Assembly: GCA_947631505.1 (NCBI GenBank)
Contig: CANRLR010000010.1
Span: 26,641 to 90,640 of the forward strand
Direction: 5' to 3'
Length of the DNA: 64,000 bases
Origin: an uncultured Lachnospiraceae bacterium
GTDB lineage: Bacteria > Bacillota > Clostridia > Lachnospirales > Lachnospiraceae
Below are positions 44,284 through 51,864 of the stretch, one piece after another (the stretch's first letter is position 1; every line of letters starts with the position of its first letter). The notes under the pieces are model-generated. The model was given only the letters and a program-made list of their open reading frames with translations, did no database searches and was not told the origin of the DNA. The translations under genes and the position numbers were made by a program.

Positions 44284-45074
44284 GCGACCTGCTTCATCGC
44301 TTCCTTTTTTGACATGCCCTGCCCCAGATACTGCTCCATATGCTGTTCCACCGGCATCTCCATCCATTTCGCCTGTGCCTGCTGCTCTAATACCTTAGCA
44401 TCTACACCCTCGAGTACAAGAACAAATTCTCCCTTCGGCTCGTTTTCCTCATAGTACAGCAGTGCCTCCCCCATCGTAAAATGCAGGGCACTCTCATGAC
44501 GCTTTGTCAACTCTCTGCATACTGCTATCTTACGCTCCTCCCCGACAGCTTCACACAAAATATGTAATGTCTTTAACAGACGATGCGGAGCTTCATAAAA
44601 AATAGTCGTACAGGTTGTGTTCGCCAAACGCTCCAGCACGGAAGCGCGCTCCTTTTTATCCAAGGGAAGAAAACCTTCAAAAGTAAATCGTCTTGCTTTC
44701 ATTCCGGAAAGGGTAAGTGCCGTAATAACAGCAGCTGCCCCCGGCAGCGAAGTCACCTCAATTCCTGCTTCATAACAGGCCCGGGCCAAATCTTCCCCGG
44801 GATCGGAAATCGCTGGTGTCCCTGCGTCGGTTACCAGAGCAATGTTCTCCCCTGCCTGCATTCTTGCTACAAGAAGTGGTGTCTTCTCCATCTTATTATG
44901 CTCATGATAACTAACCAGAGGTGTTTTTATCTCATAATGATTCAATAATTTTATTGTCTGTCTTGTATCCTCTGCCGCAATAACATCCACTTCCTCCAAA
45001 ATCCGAAGCACCCGCAAAGTAATATCTTCGAGATTTCCAATCGGTGTCGCACAGAGATAAAGCGTTCCTGCCAT
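44217..45074 (-). CDS. rsmI: 16S rRNA 2'-O-ribose C1402 methyltransferase
   Basis: 285 aa from the ATG at 45074 (GGGAGGG upstream). An SPOUT-unrelated tetrapyrrole-methylase fold enzyme: LYLCATPIGNLEDITLRVLR, AEDTRQTIKLLNHY, LVTDAGTPAISDPGEDLA and EVTSLPGAAAVITALTLSG are all diagnostic. The C-terminal helix QVAKDRGVSKREIYAQLLH lies mostly inside the duplicated 92 bp. Last in the conserved block with holB and ricT. Confidence 0.95.
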   Translation of the reverse strand: MAGTLYLCATPIGNLEDITLRVLRILEEVDVIAAEDTRQTIKLLNHYEIKTPLVSYHEHNKMEKTPLLVARMQAGENIALVTDAGTPAISDPGEDLARACYEAGIEVTSLPGAAAVITALTLSGMKARRFTFEGFLPLDKKERASVLERLANTTCTTIFYEAPHRLLKTLHILCEAVGEERKIAVCRELTKRHESALHFTMGEALLYYEENEPKGEFVLVLEGVDAKVLEQQAQAKWMEMPVEQHMEQYLGQGMSKKEAMKQVAKDRGVSKREIYAQLLHREIIM

Positions 45075-45091
45075 AGTTCCCTCCCACAATC

Positions 45092-45859
45092 TCAGTTCTC
45101 ATCATACATCTGTTTTAATTCCTCCGTATACGTCTGGTCGTTCTCATATACGATGAGCGGCGGTTCCACTATCATGCCGCAATTTCCTCCTTTTGTCCCC
45201 TCCACCAGTATCATATTCGGTTCCTTATCCACATAGGGGTACACGAACCTCATTCGTTTTGGCTCAATCTGATAGGCTGACATCGTGCGGATTATCTCCG
45301 CCAGCCGGAAGGGCCGGTGAACCATAAAAAAATGTCCCCCCTGTTTTAACACGCTTGCTGCCCCCGCCACTACATCCTCCAGCGTACACGTCAGCTCATG
45401 CCTTGCCACCGCCTTGTGACTGGAATCATTGATTCGCCCCTTCTCCTTTGTCAGATACGGTGGATTACTTGTCACTACATCAAAAGAATCCGGTGTAAAA
45501 ATTTTTCGGATATCTTTCATGTCACCTGTCACGATCTCTACTCTGTCATTTATTTTATTAAATGACACGCTCCGTCTTGCCATGTCAGCAATATCTGCCT
45601 GAATTTCCAGACCGGTAAAGTGTTCTCCCTTTGTTTTTCCAGACATTAGAATCGGTAAAATTCCATTCCCGCAGCCAAGGTCAAGGCACGTGGCACCTTG
45701 TTTTACCTTGACAAAGGCAGCTAACAGCACCGCATCCATGCCAAAACAGAACCAGGACGGATTCTGAATTAACATTAATCCGTCCCGTTGTAAATCATCC
45801 AGTCGTTCTCCCTCCCGAAGATACGCTAATTCATCCGAAGCATGTTGTCCCTTATTCAT
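45092..45859 (-). CDS. tRNA1(Val) A37 N6-methyltransferase-like (YfiC/YabB)
   Basis: 255 aa. A class I methyltransferase: SAM motif LDLGCGNGILPILMS, FTGLEIQADIADMA, and the N6-adenine catalytic motif TSNPPYL. The N-terminal FCFGMDAVLLAAF is typical of TrmN6-like proteins. Its place between ricT and rsmI matches yabB of B. subtilis. It overlaps ricT by 8 nt. Confidence 0.88.
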   Translation of the reverse strand: MNKGQHASDELAYLREGERLDDLQRDGLMLIQNPSWFCFGMDAVLLAAFVKVKQGATCLDLGCGNGILPILMSGKTKGEHFTGLEIQADIADMARRSVSFNKINDRVEIVTGDMKDIRKIFTPDSFDVVTSNPPYLTKEKGRINDSSHKAVARHELTCTLEDVVAGAASVLKQGGHFFMVHRPFRLAEIIRTMSAYQIEPKRMRFVYPYVDKEPNMILVEGTKGGNCGMIVEPPLIVYENDQTYTEELKQMYDEN

Positions 45860-46763
45860 CTAACTTTGATTTTCCCTCCCGTTTTTCCATTGCTTCCAGC
45901 TGCTTCAATTCTTTCTCATGTTTGCCCTGTATCCGCGCTTTCGGCCCTCCGGAACGGAATTTCAGCTCATCCACACCATAATCCCGGACTTCCTTTTCAT
46001 CATTATCCATCGTGACAATCACTTTTACACGCTGCTTCAGCACACTGACACTCTGCACCTCTCCGGTCAGTCCCTCCGGTGTTTTCACCCGGCTGCCCAC
46101 ACTTGGCAAATGGCTGTTCAGCTCTTCATATGCTTCTTCCTCATTTTTCAGGCAGCACATAAGCCGGCCGCACACTCCGGAAATTTTCGTTGGATTCAAG
46201 GAAAGATTCTGCTCTTTTGCCATTTTAATGGAGACCGGAGCAAATTCGGATAAATAGCTGTGGCAGCAGAGCGATCTCCCGCAAATGCCAATTCCACCAC
46301 GAATTTTTGTTTCATCCCGAACACCGATCTGCCTCAGTTCAATCCGGGTACGGAACACACTTGCCAGATCCTTTACCAGTTCACGGAAGTCAATCCGCCC
46401 GTCAGCAGTGAAATAGAACAGTAATTTATTATTATCAAAGGTATACTCTGCATCAATTAATTTCATTTCTAAATTGTGCCTGCTGATTTTTTCGAGGCAG
46501 ATCTGAAATGCTTCCTTTTCTTTTTCCCGGTTTTTTTTCTCTGTCTCCTCATCCTTTTCTGTCGCAATACGTATGATTCCTTTCAGCGGCATCACGATTT
46601 TCTCCTCTGCCATCTCGCAGTTCGGAACAACAACGGTACCAATTTCTACGCCCTTTGCAGTCTCTACAATAACATGCTGCCCCCGCTGCAGTTCTTTATC
46701 GCCGGGATCAAAATAATATACTTTCCCCGCTTGTCGAAATCGTACTCCGATTATAATTCTCAT
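45852..46763 (-). CDS. ricT: RicT (YaaT), PSP1-domain regulator
   Basis: 303 aa. The PSP1 domain with the Cys clusters GICGRSLCC and GVCGRLMCC (4Fe-4S ligands in the Ric/Y-complex), preceded by KLLFYFTADGRIDFRELVKDL. In B. subtilis RicT with RicA and RicF controls RNase Y-dependent mRNA processing, competence and sporulation. Gene order with holB and yabB matches. Partners are outside the window. Confidence 0.93.
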   Translation of the reverse strand: MRIIIGVRFRQAGKVYYFDPGDKELQRGQHVIVETAKGVEIGTVVVPNCEMAEEKIVMPLKGIIRIATEKDEETEKKNREKEKEAFQICLEKISRHNLEMKLIDAEYTFDNNKLLFYFTADGRIDFRELVKDLASVFRTRIELRQIGVRDETKIRGGIGICGRSLCCHSYLSEFAPVSIKMAKEQNLSLNPTKISGVCGRLMCCLKNEEEAYEELNSHLPSVGSRVKTPEGLTGEVQSVSVLKQRVKVIVTMDNDEKEVRDYGVDELKFRSGGPKARIQGKHEKELKQLEAMEKREGKSKLDE

Positions 46764-46801
46764 TTTTTACTTTAACCTCCAAAATCTATTTCCTGCTGCA
46801 A

Positions 46802-47785
46802 TCAGTCTTTTAATGTTAATAACATAAGCTCCATTGTCACATCAAAGCTTACATTTGCCTTTAAACGTACTTTCGCTTTCTCAAATGCCTGTAATATCTC
46901 TTCTATTTTCTCATAACTGCGAATGCTCGCCTCTTTGGCAATATGAGAGGACTCCTCCTGAAACAGCAGCTGATTAATATTTTTTGTTGCTTTAAAGAGA
47001 AGAACATCGCGGTACCATAATGCCATCAGATCAATATAATCCCTTGCCTCTTCTTTTCTTGTCCCCAGATCCTTGATTACTGTCATCATATCGGTCAGGT
47101 CCATCCGCTCCACATTGCGGAGAAGGGATAAAATGCTGTCTTTTCTCTCAATGAACTCCTCCGATTTTGCATAACGCATCGCTTTTCCCAAGTTCCCCTG
47201 AGCAAATGCCGCACTTGCTTTTGCCAAATAATCCGGAATCTGTCCCTGTGTCCGAAGAAACTCCTCCACAATAGAATTACTTAAAGGGCGAAATTCCAGT
47301 GTCAGACAACGGGACTGTATCGTTGGAAGAAGTTCACTAATATTACTGGTAAGAAGAATTACCACCCCATATTCCGGTGGTTCTTCTATTGTTTTTAACA
47401 ATGCGTTCTGTGCCGCTTCTGTCATTTTCTCTGCTTCCGGAACAACATAAATTTTGTACGGACTGGAAAACGGCTTGATATCCATTGTATTACACAGCTG
47501 CTCGCGGATCTCATCCACACCAAGACTCGCCTTTTCCCGTTTTACCCATACGACGTCCGGCTGATTTCCCGACTCTAACTGGTGACAGGAAATGCATTGC
47601 CTGCACGGCTCATCCTTGCCCTGCTGACATTGAAGTCCGGCAACAAACGTCTTTGCCATTGTCTCTTTTCCGACACCCACATCTCCCTGAAAAATATAAG
47701 CATGAAACGGCTTCTTATCCCGGATGGCAGTCTGCAGATGTTCCTTGATCTGCTCATGTCCCACAATCTCTGAAAATTTAAACAT
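46802..47785 (-). CDS. holB: DNA polymerase III delta' subunit
   Basis: 327 aa AAA+ clamp-loader subunit. N-terminal GHEQIKEHLQTAI and a degenerate P-loop region (FQGDVGVGKETMAK), zinc ligands in CQQGKDEPCRQCISCH, and NALLKTIEEPPEYGVVILLT followed by SRCLTLEF. The ATG at 47785 has AAAGGAG upstream. It acts in the replisome's clamp loading complex. Confidence 0.93.
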   Translation of the reverse strand: MFKFSEIVGHEQIKEHLQTAIRDKKPFHAYIFQGDVGVGKETMAKTFVAGLQCQQGKDEPCRQCISCHQLESGNQPDVVWVKREKASLGVDEIREQLCNTMDIKPFSSPYKIYVVPEAEKMTEAAQNALLKTIEEPPEYGVVILLTSNISELLPTIQSRCLTLEFRPLSNSIVEEFLRTQGQIPDYLAKASAAFAQGNLGKAMRYAKSEEFIERKDSILSLLRNVERMDLTDMMTVIKDLGTRKEEARDYIDLMALWYRDVLLFKATKNINQLLFQEESSHIAKEASIRSYEKIEEILQAFEKAKVRLKANVSFDVTMELMLLTLKD

Positions 47786-47829
47786 AGCGGCTCCTTTCTA
47801 TCAAATAACTCATTCTCTCCCAAGACATA

Positions 47830-48270
47830 TCAAGTCATGATATCTAGCAACAAGCCCCGAATCTCATCTACTTTACCTAATATGGCCAGAGCATCCTTTT
47901 CTTCTTTGATCAATTCTGTTGCCAGCTCGTCCAGTGCCGCGTCCACACGTTTAATCATACCATATACACGATGCCGTCCTCTCCGGTCCAAAAAATTTTC
48001 TCGGCTGAACTTATGGGAACGATTGACAATCTCGTTCATGAATTCTTTAATTAATTTACGATAATGCTTCATGTCCCGGACATCCATTTTTTTCCCCAGC
48101 TTCTTACCCTGCATGGTAATCTCTTCCATCATAACACTGAGCCGCTGCTTTAAGCCCTCTTCCTCAATAGAGCTCATAAGCGTAAATTTGAAATCTTCGA
48201 CATTTTCCTGTGTCTGTTTGGTCTGGGATGTCTGGTTCACCTGCTGCATGTTATCCACTCGAATATCCAT
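47830..48270 (-). CDS. yaaR: YaaR family protein (DUF327)
   Basis: 146 aa, soluble and helical. MDIRVDNMQQVNQ at the start and KLIKEFMNEIVNRSHKFSRE followed by RRGRHRVYGMIKRVDAALDEL are typical. Its position upstream of holB is as in B. subtilis. Function not established. Confidence 0.88.
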   Translation of the reverse strand: MDIRVDNMQQVNQTSQTKQTQENVEDFKFTLMSSIEEEGLKQRLSVMMEEITMQGKKLGKKMDVRDMKHYRKLIKEFMNEIVNRSHKFSRENFLDRRGRHRVYGMIKRVDAALDELATELIKEEKDALAILGKVDEIRGLLLDIMT

Positions 48271-48337
48271 GTCAATCTCCCCTCTGACAAGTTATCAACG
48301 TTTTCTCTTTCATCATAACACTTTTTAACGGTTTTAT

Positions 48338-48925
48338 CTACCACTTTTTATTTGCCAGAATTGCCTCAATCTGGCAAATTGCCTGTTCTAATTTCCGGTT
48401 TGTTATTCTTTTTGTTATTCCTGCCCGTTCTAATTTTTCGTCTGCAAAATCCTCTTCATCTGTCAAGAACCGTCGGCACACTTCTGCAACACACGGATTA
48501 TCCTGTTGTTTTTCTCTATTTAAGGAACGCTTTATCCTCACAAAATCATTCACTTGAATGTAAATCGGCTCAACGTTCTCTTCTCCATAATACTCCTTGA
48601 TTTTCTCAAATCCCTCCAAGGTAGAAATCATACAATAATTTCCCTCTGCAAAATCAATCTGTCCATCATCAGCCGTAAAATAGTACCAGTCACCCCGGAC
48701 TGTATGATAACAACGGCACTCTACTACTTTATGCGCATTTTCCAGATCCTTTAACTGCTCCTCCGTGACAAAATGGTACTCTTTTCCCTCCGTCTCCCCT
48801 GCCCGGATCGGTCTTGTGGTATACGGAATTACACTTTTCAGTTCGGGATTTCTCTCCATGATCTTCTGATACAGAGTATCTTTTCCCGCTGCACTTTTTC
48901 CCATAAAGATAAATAATTTACCCAT
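48338..48925 (-). CDS. Guanylate kinase-like protein
   Basis: 195 aa. The P-loop is MGKSAAGKDTLYQK, with Asp in place of the usual Ser/Thr after GK. The GMP-binding segment is IPYTTRPIRAGETEGKEYHFV, characteristic of guanylate kinases. It occupies the place that thymidylate kinase (tmk) holds in B. subtilis. It may be a second GMP kinase or have another substrate. It overlaps the decarboxylase gene by 8 nt. Confidence 0.82.
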   Translation of the reverse strand: MGKLFIFMGKSAAGKDTLYQKIMERNPELKSVIPYTTRPIRAGETEGKEYHFVTEEQLKDLENAHKVVECRCYHTVRGDWYYFTADDGQIDFAEGNYCMISTLEGFEKIKEYYGEENVEPIYIQVNDFVRIKRSLNREKQQDNPCVAEVCRRFLTDEEDFADEKLERAGITKRITNRKLEQAICQIEAILANKKW

Positions 48926-50336
48926 TCTTTTCTCCCTCTACGACACGTATTTTTTCTGCCCTTTCATCCAAAAGCCCAAGAAGCTCCAGTTTTTTCTCCT
49001 TTGCCTGTTTTATCTGTGCTAATACATTCTTATCAATGACTTCCCCCGGCACTAAGAACGGAATACCCGGCGGATAAACAAAAGCGTATTCCGCAGAAAT
49101 CCTTCCTTGGCCCGCCGCCAGAGAAACCTCCTCGCAGGGAGCATTCATTGCCTCATAGGCACTAAGAAGCTGTGCCGGCAGCTGCCGGCCGGCAATATTT
49201 TCTTTTTCGTTTTCTGTTGGCAGCACACTTTCAGCTAATTCCCTGTCTATCTCTGTCAATGCCGTTATGAGCCGTTTGCATCCCTCACTGGAATCTCCCA
49301 CACTTGTCATGGCAATGACATAATTGCCTGCTGCCATTTCTACTTCTATATTATACTCAGAACGAAGCTGCTCTGCCAAGTCCGTTCCGGTATATTTTTC
49401 ACTTTTTCCAGTACATATGACTAATTTAGATGGTTCCTTTTCCTCCCGTTCCCATAGGGAGAGGTACTTCCATTTTCCTGCCTTTTCCCGAAACCTGCCA
49501 AGCCTTTTTTCATACCGGGAAAAGGCATTCTGCCCTTCCCTGCACAGCCAGTCCACGCACTGGGCCACACTCGCCATCAATATATAGGATGGACTGCTTG
49601 TCTCATAGATATCCAAATACCGGCAGATACTTTCTTTGGAAATCCTCTCACTGCACCGGTGCAGCACCGCTGTCTGCGTCAATGCCGGAAGCGTCTTATG
49701 AAAACTCTCAATAACCAGATCTGCTCCTCGCTCCATAGCCGATGCAGGCATATGATCCCCCCAAGCCAAATGTGCACCATGTGCCTCATCCACAAGCAGA
49801 ACGGCATCCTTTTTGTGTACCTTTTCTGCAATTGCTCCAACATCGGACATCACACCCTCATAAGTGGGAGAAGTAAGAACCACACATTGAATCTGAGGAT
49901 TTTCTTCTAATGCCTGTGCTACCTCTTTTGATGTAATTCCGAGAGAAATTCCTGTCTCTTTATCCTGCTCTGGCACAAGGTAAACTGGTTTCAATTGTAG
50001 TAAATAAACCGCATGATAAACGGAACGGTGACAGTTTCTCGCCATTAAAATGGTATCCCCCTGCCTGCAGCAGGCAGATACCGCCGCCAATATACCACAA
50101 GTGCTGCCATTTACCAGTATAAAACTGTCTTTTGCATAGCACCGGAAGGCAATCATCTCCTGCAGTCCGCGGATGACTCCGGCCGGATGATGAAGATTAT
50201 CCGTCCCCTCGACCTCTGTTACATCCAAACTATAGGGATTCTCCATATAAAACATCGGATTTCTTTTATGCCCCGGCATATGCATGGGATAACGGCCACT
50301 ATCGCGGTATTGTTGTAATGTCTCATATAAATTCAT
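48918..50336 (-). CDS. Orn/Lys/Arg decarboxylase family protein
   Basis: 472 aa from the ATG at 50336, whose binding site lies in an R3 repeat; the upstream frame is repeat sequence. A PLP-dependent fold type I enzyme: HMPGHKRNP at the N terminus, NGSTCGILAAVSA, VLLVDEAHGAHLAWG (PLP ring Asp) and SFHKTLPALTQTAVLH with the Schiff-base Lys. Similar short decarboxylases (yaaO/speA type) head this gene block in Firmicutes. The substrate (arginine, lysine or ornithine) cannot be told from the sequence. Confidence 0.9.
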   Translation of the reverse strand: MNLYETLQQYRDSGRYPMHMPGHKRNPMFYMENPYSLDVTEVEGTDNLHHPAGVIRGLQEMIAFRCYAKDSFILVNGSTCGILAAVSACCRQGDTILMARNCHRSVYHAVYLLQLKPVYLVPEQDKETGISLGITSKEVAQALEENPQIQCVVLTSPTYEGVMSDVGAIAEKVHKKDAVLLVDEAHGAHLAWGDHMPASAMERGADLVIESFHKTLPALTQTAVLHRCSERISKESICRYLDIYETSSPSYILMASVAQCVDWLCREGQNAFSRYEKRLGRFREKAGKWKYLSLWEREEKEPSKLVICTGKSEKYTGTDLAEQLRSEYNIEVEMAAGNYVIAMTSVGDSSEGCKRLITALTEIDRELAESVLPTENEKENIAGRQLPAQLLSAYEAMNAPCEEVSLAAGQGRISAEYAFVYPPGIPFLVPGEVIDKNVLAQIKQAKEKKLELLGLLDERAEKIRVVEGEKNG

Positions 50337-50342
50337 AAAAAC

Positions 50343-50375
50343 TCCCCATTCCGAAGCGCGAGCATAGGAAGATGC
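50343..50375 (-). repeat. R3 leader repeat, copy b
   Basis: On the minus strand GCATCTTCCTATGCTCGCGC then TTCGGAATGGGGAG, matching 34953-34985. The GCGCTTCGG here can pair with CCGAAGCGC further upstream (50391-50399), forming a stem before the decarboxylase start. Confidence 0.7.
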
Positions 50376-50445
50376 ATCATAACTATTTATGGCGCTTCGG
50401 CACAAATAGTTGTTTGAAAAACAGGATGCCGTACAGCAAGAAAAA

Positions 50446-50478
50446 CCCCGGAATAGACCTTTCGATTCTCTTCCGGGG
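50446..50478 (-). terminator. Intrinsic terminator after the zinc-ribbon DUF4190 gene
   Basis: An 8-bp stem (CCCCGGAA with TTCCGGGG); on the minus strand it is followed by TTTTT. 22 nt past the stop. Confidence 0.9.
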
Positions 50479-50499
50479 AACTTATTTGTTTGAAACTGA

Positions 50500-51006
50500 T
50501 TAATAGTATCTCATATCCGACATAAGAGATGCTGTACCGCCAACAATTGCAATAATAATATAATAAATCAGAACCAATGCACTGAGAATTGCACCGATAA
50601 TACCACAAACTAATCCTGCCTTTACATAGCCATTATCTCCTCTTCCACTGTTTTTTTCCTTCTGAGCTAAGATAATAGCAACAATACCGGCAATCAGACC
50701 CAGAACACTGCTGCAACAAAATACAATAGATACAATTCCAAGAATCATAGATGCAATCGCAGTCCCTGTGCTTTCCGGGATTTCACTCTCATCCGTTACG
50801 GAATGTGCTATACTGTTATAATCTACCGGACCAGCATATCCGTTTGTATTCTGTGCCGTACTATCTGTTGATGTACTTTCAGACTGTTCTGCCATGCTTA
50901 CATACCCGGTATCTTTTGGCTGTACATCAGGTTCTATCGACTGTCCGCAGTTTTTACAATATTTTGCTTCATCGTTATTTTCGGTTCCACAATTTTTACA
51001 AAACAT
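50500..51006 (-). CDS. Zinc-ribbon and DUF4190 membrane protein
   Basis: 168 aa. The N-terminal zinc ribbon FCKNCGTENNDEAKYCKNCG is followed by a Ser/Thr-rich linker and two hydrophobic helices (ASMILGIVSIVFCCSSVLGLI and GLVCGIIGAILSALVLIYYI) of the DUF4190 type. Function unknown. Its leader contains three tandem hairpins of the R2 family. Paralogous in its membrane part to the gene at 51250-51516. Confidence 0.82.
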   Translation of the reverse strand: MFCKNCGTENNDEAKYCKNCGQSIEPDVQPKDTGYVSMAEQSESTSTDSTAQNTNGYAGPVDYNSIAHSVTDESEIPESTGTAIASMILGIVSIVFCCSSVLGLIAGIVAIILAQKEKNSGRGDNGYVKAGLVCGIIGAILSALVLIYYIIIAIVGGTASLMSDMRYY

Positions 51007-51013
51007 ATTATCC

Positions 51014-51170
51014 TCCTATATCTGAGCGATTTATCGCGAAGAACCGCACGAGAAATCTCGAAGAGTTTCTCGTGTCGGATCAAAGCTATTTGTTTTCGCT
51101 CAGAAACAAATAGCCGTGTGAAAAATATGCTATCAAGCAGATTTTTCACACTATCCTCCTATACTACTTT
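51014..51170 (-). repeat. R2 repeat, complete copy with three tandem hairpins
   Basis: On the minus strand three perfect or near-perfect stems follow each other: GTGTGAAAAAT/ATTTTTCACAC, GCTATTTGTTT/AAACAAATAGC and CACGAGAAA/TTTCTCGTG. TATAGGAGGATA is present on both sides, as if the element had duplicated the ribosome binding site when it entered. Parts recur at 7687-7743 and 11721-11755. Confidence 0.8.
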
Positions 51171-51202
51171 CGCTTTCCTATCCATTTTCAAAAGGAAAAA
51201 AT

Positions 51203-51224
51203 GAGCTGCCAAAACAGACAACTC
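51203..51224 (-). terminator. Intrinsic terminator after the 88-aa DUF4190 gene
   Basis: An 8-bp stem with G-U pairs (minus strand GAGTTGTC with GGCAGCTC), then ATTTTTT. 26 nt past the stop. Confidence 0.75.
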
Positions 51225-51249
51225 ACTTCTTCCTACCAATCTGTGCCTA

Positions 51250-51516
51250 TTATGCTCCAAGCATTCCGATTGACACGCCTGCAATTACTACAACAATAAT
51301 AAATATTACCCCGATTGCCAATGCAATAATAGAACATACTAAACCAGCAGTTGCCATACCAGATTTTCCGTTTTTCTTGGATACCGCCGCCAAAATGATA
51401 CCGGCAATTGCAAGTGCCCATGAAACATATGGAATAAAGCATGTCAAAATAATTGACAAAATACCACATATCATAGACGCAATCGCTAAACCATTCTGTT
51501 GTTTATTCTCTTCCAT
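51250..51516 (-). CDS. Small DUF4190 membrane protein
   Basis: 88 aa from the ATG at 51516 (GGAGG 8 nt upstream). Short charged N terminus, then two hydrophobic helices with AIASMICGILSIILTC and the SGMATAGLVCSIIALAIGV repeat, matching the membrane part of the zinc-ribbon protein at 50500-51006. Probably a tandem paralog without the zinc ribbon. Function unknown. Confidence 0.8.
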   Translation of the reverse strand: MEENKQQNGLAIASMICGILSIILTCFIPYVSWALAIAGIILAAVSKKNGKSGMATAGLVCSIIALAIGVIFIIVVVIAGVSIGMLGA

Positions 51517-51619
51517 TTCAACATCCTCCTTCAAAATATTTCTTCCATTATTTTACGATATATTCTGCACTTTGTCAATTATTTCTGTGCTGTTTTTTGT
51601 GTTTTTGTGTAACTTTCTG

Positions 51620-51648
51620 TTGACAATCCTCTCTTCTTGTAGTATGAT
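51620..51648 (+). promoter_or_regulatory. Strong sigma-A promoter of the candidate RNA
   Basis: TTGACA at 51620-51625, 17-nt spacer, TATGAT at 51643-51648. No open reading frame with a binding site follows. Confidence 0.75.
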
Positions 51649-51654
51649 TGTAAC

Positions 51655-51818
51655 GTAATCAACGGCGATTCACTTCGGTGAGTTGCCTTTTTATTTTGTC
51701 GGAAAGACCTTATTCCTGCCCTAATCATCCTTGGCTTTTGAAGCCATGCGGTGATCGTCTATATATAGTTTAGTTCTCTATTCCCCAGAAAAGAACCGCT
51801 TTTGCGGTTCTTTTCTAT
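51655..51818 (+). ncRNA. Candidate non-coding RNA with promoter and terminator
   Basis: About 160 nt between a consensus promoter and a 13-bp terminator stem (51787-51799 with 51804-51816). An early hairpin (GGCGATTCAC-TTCG-GTGAGTTGCC, ten pairs) is followed by TTTTTATTTT, so a short form of about 45 nt is also possible. A further nested stem is seen around ATCATCC...GGTGAT with an inner GGCTT/AAGCC. No protein-coding frame. It does not match 6S, SRP, tmRNA or RNase P features that I know. Confidence 0.6.
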
Positions 51819-51864
51819 TGCATCATGGTTTTTCACACCCCTGTTTATTGAATGCAAAAGTTCT

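Noticed and set aside
51014..51170. CRISPR array
   Set aside because: The repeated units are palindromic hairpins of different sequence without regular spacers, and no cas gene is in the window.
51655..51818. 6S RNA, SRP RNA or riboswitch
   Set aside because: The 5' and 3' ends do not pair as in 6S, the SRP GNAR-tetraloop region is absent, and no plus-strand gene follows that a riboswitch could control.
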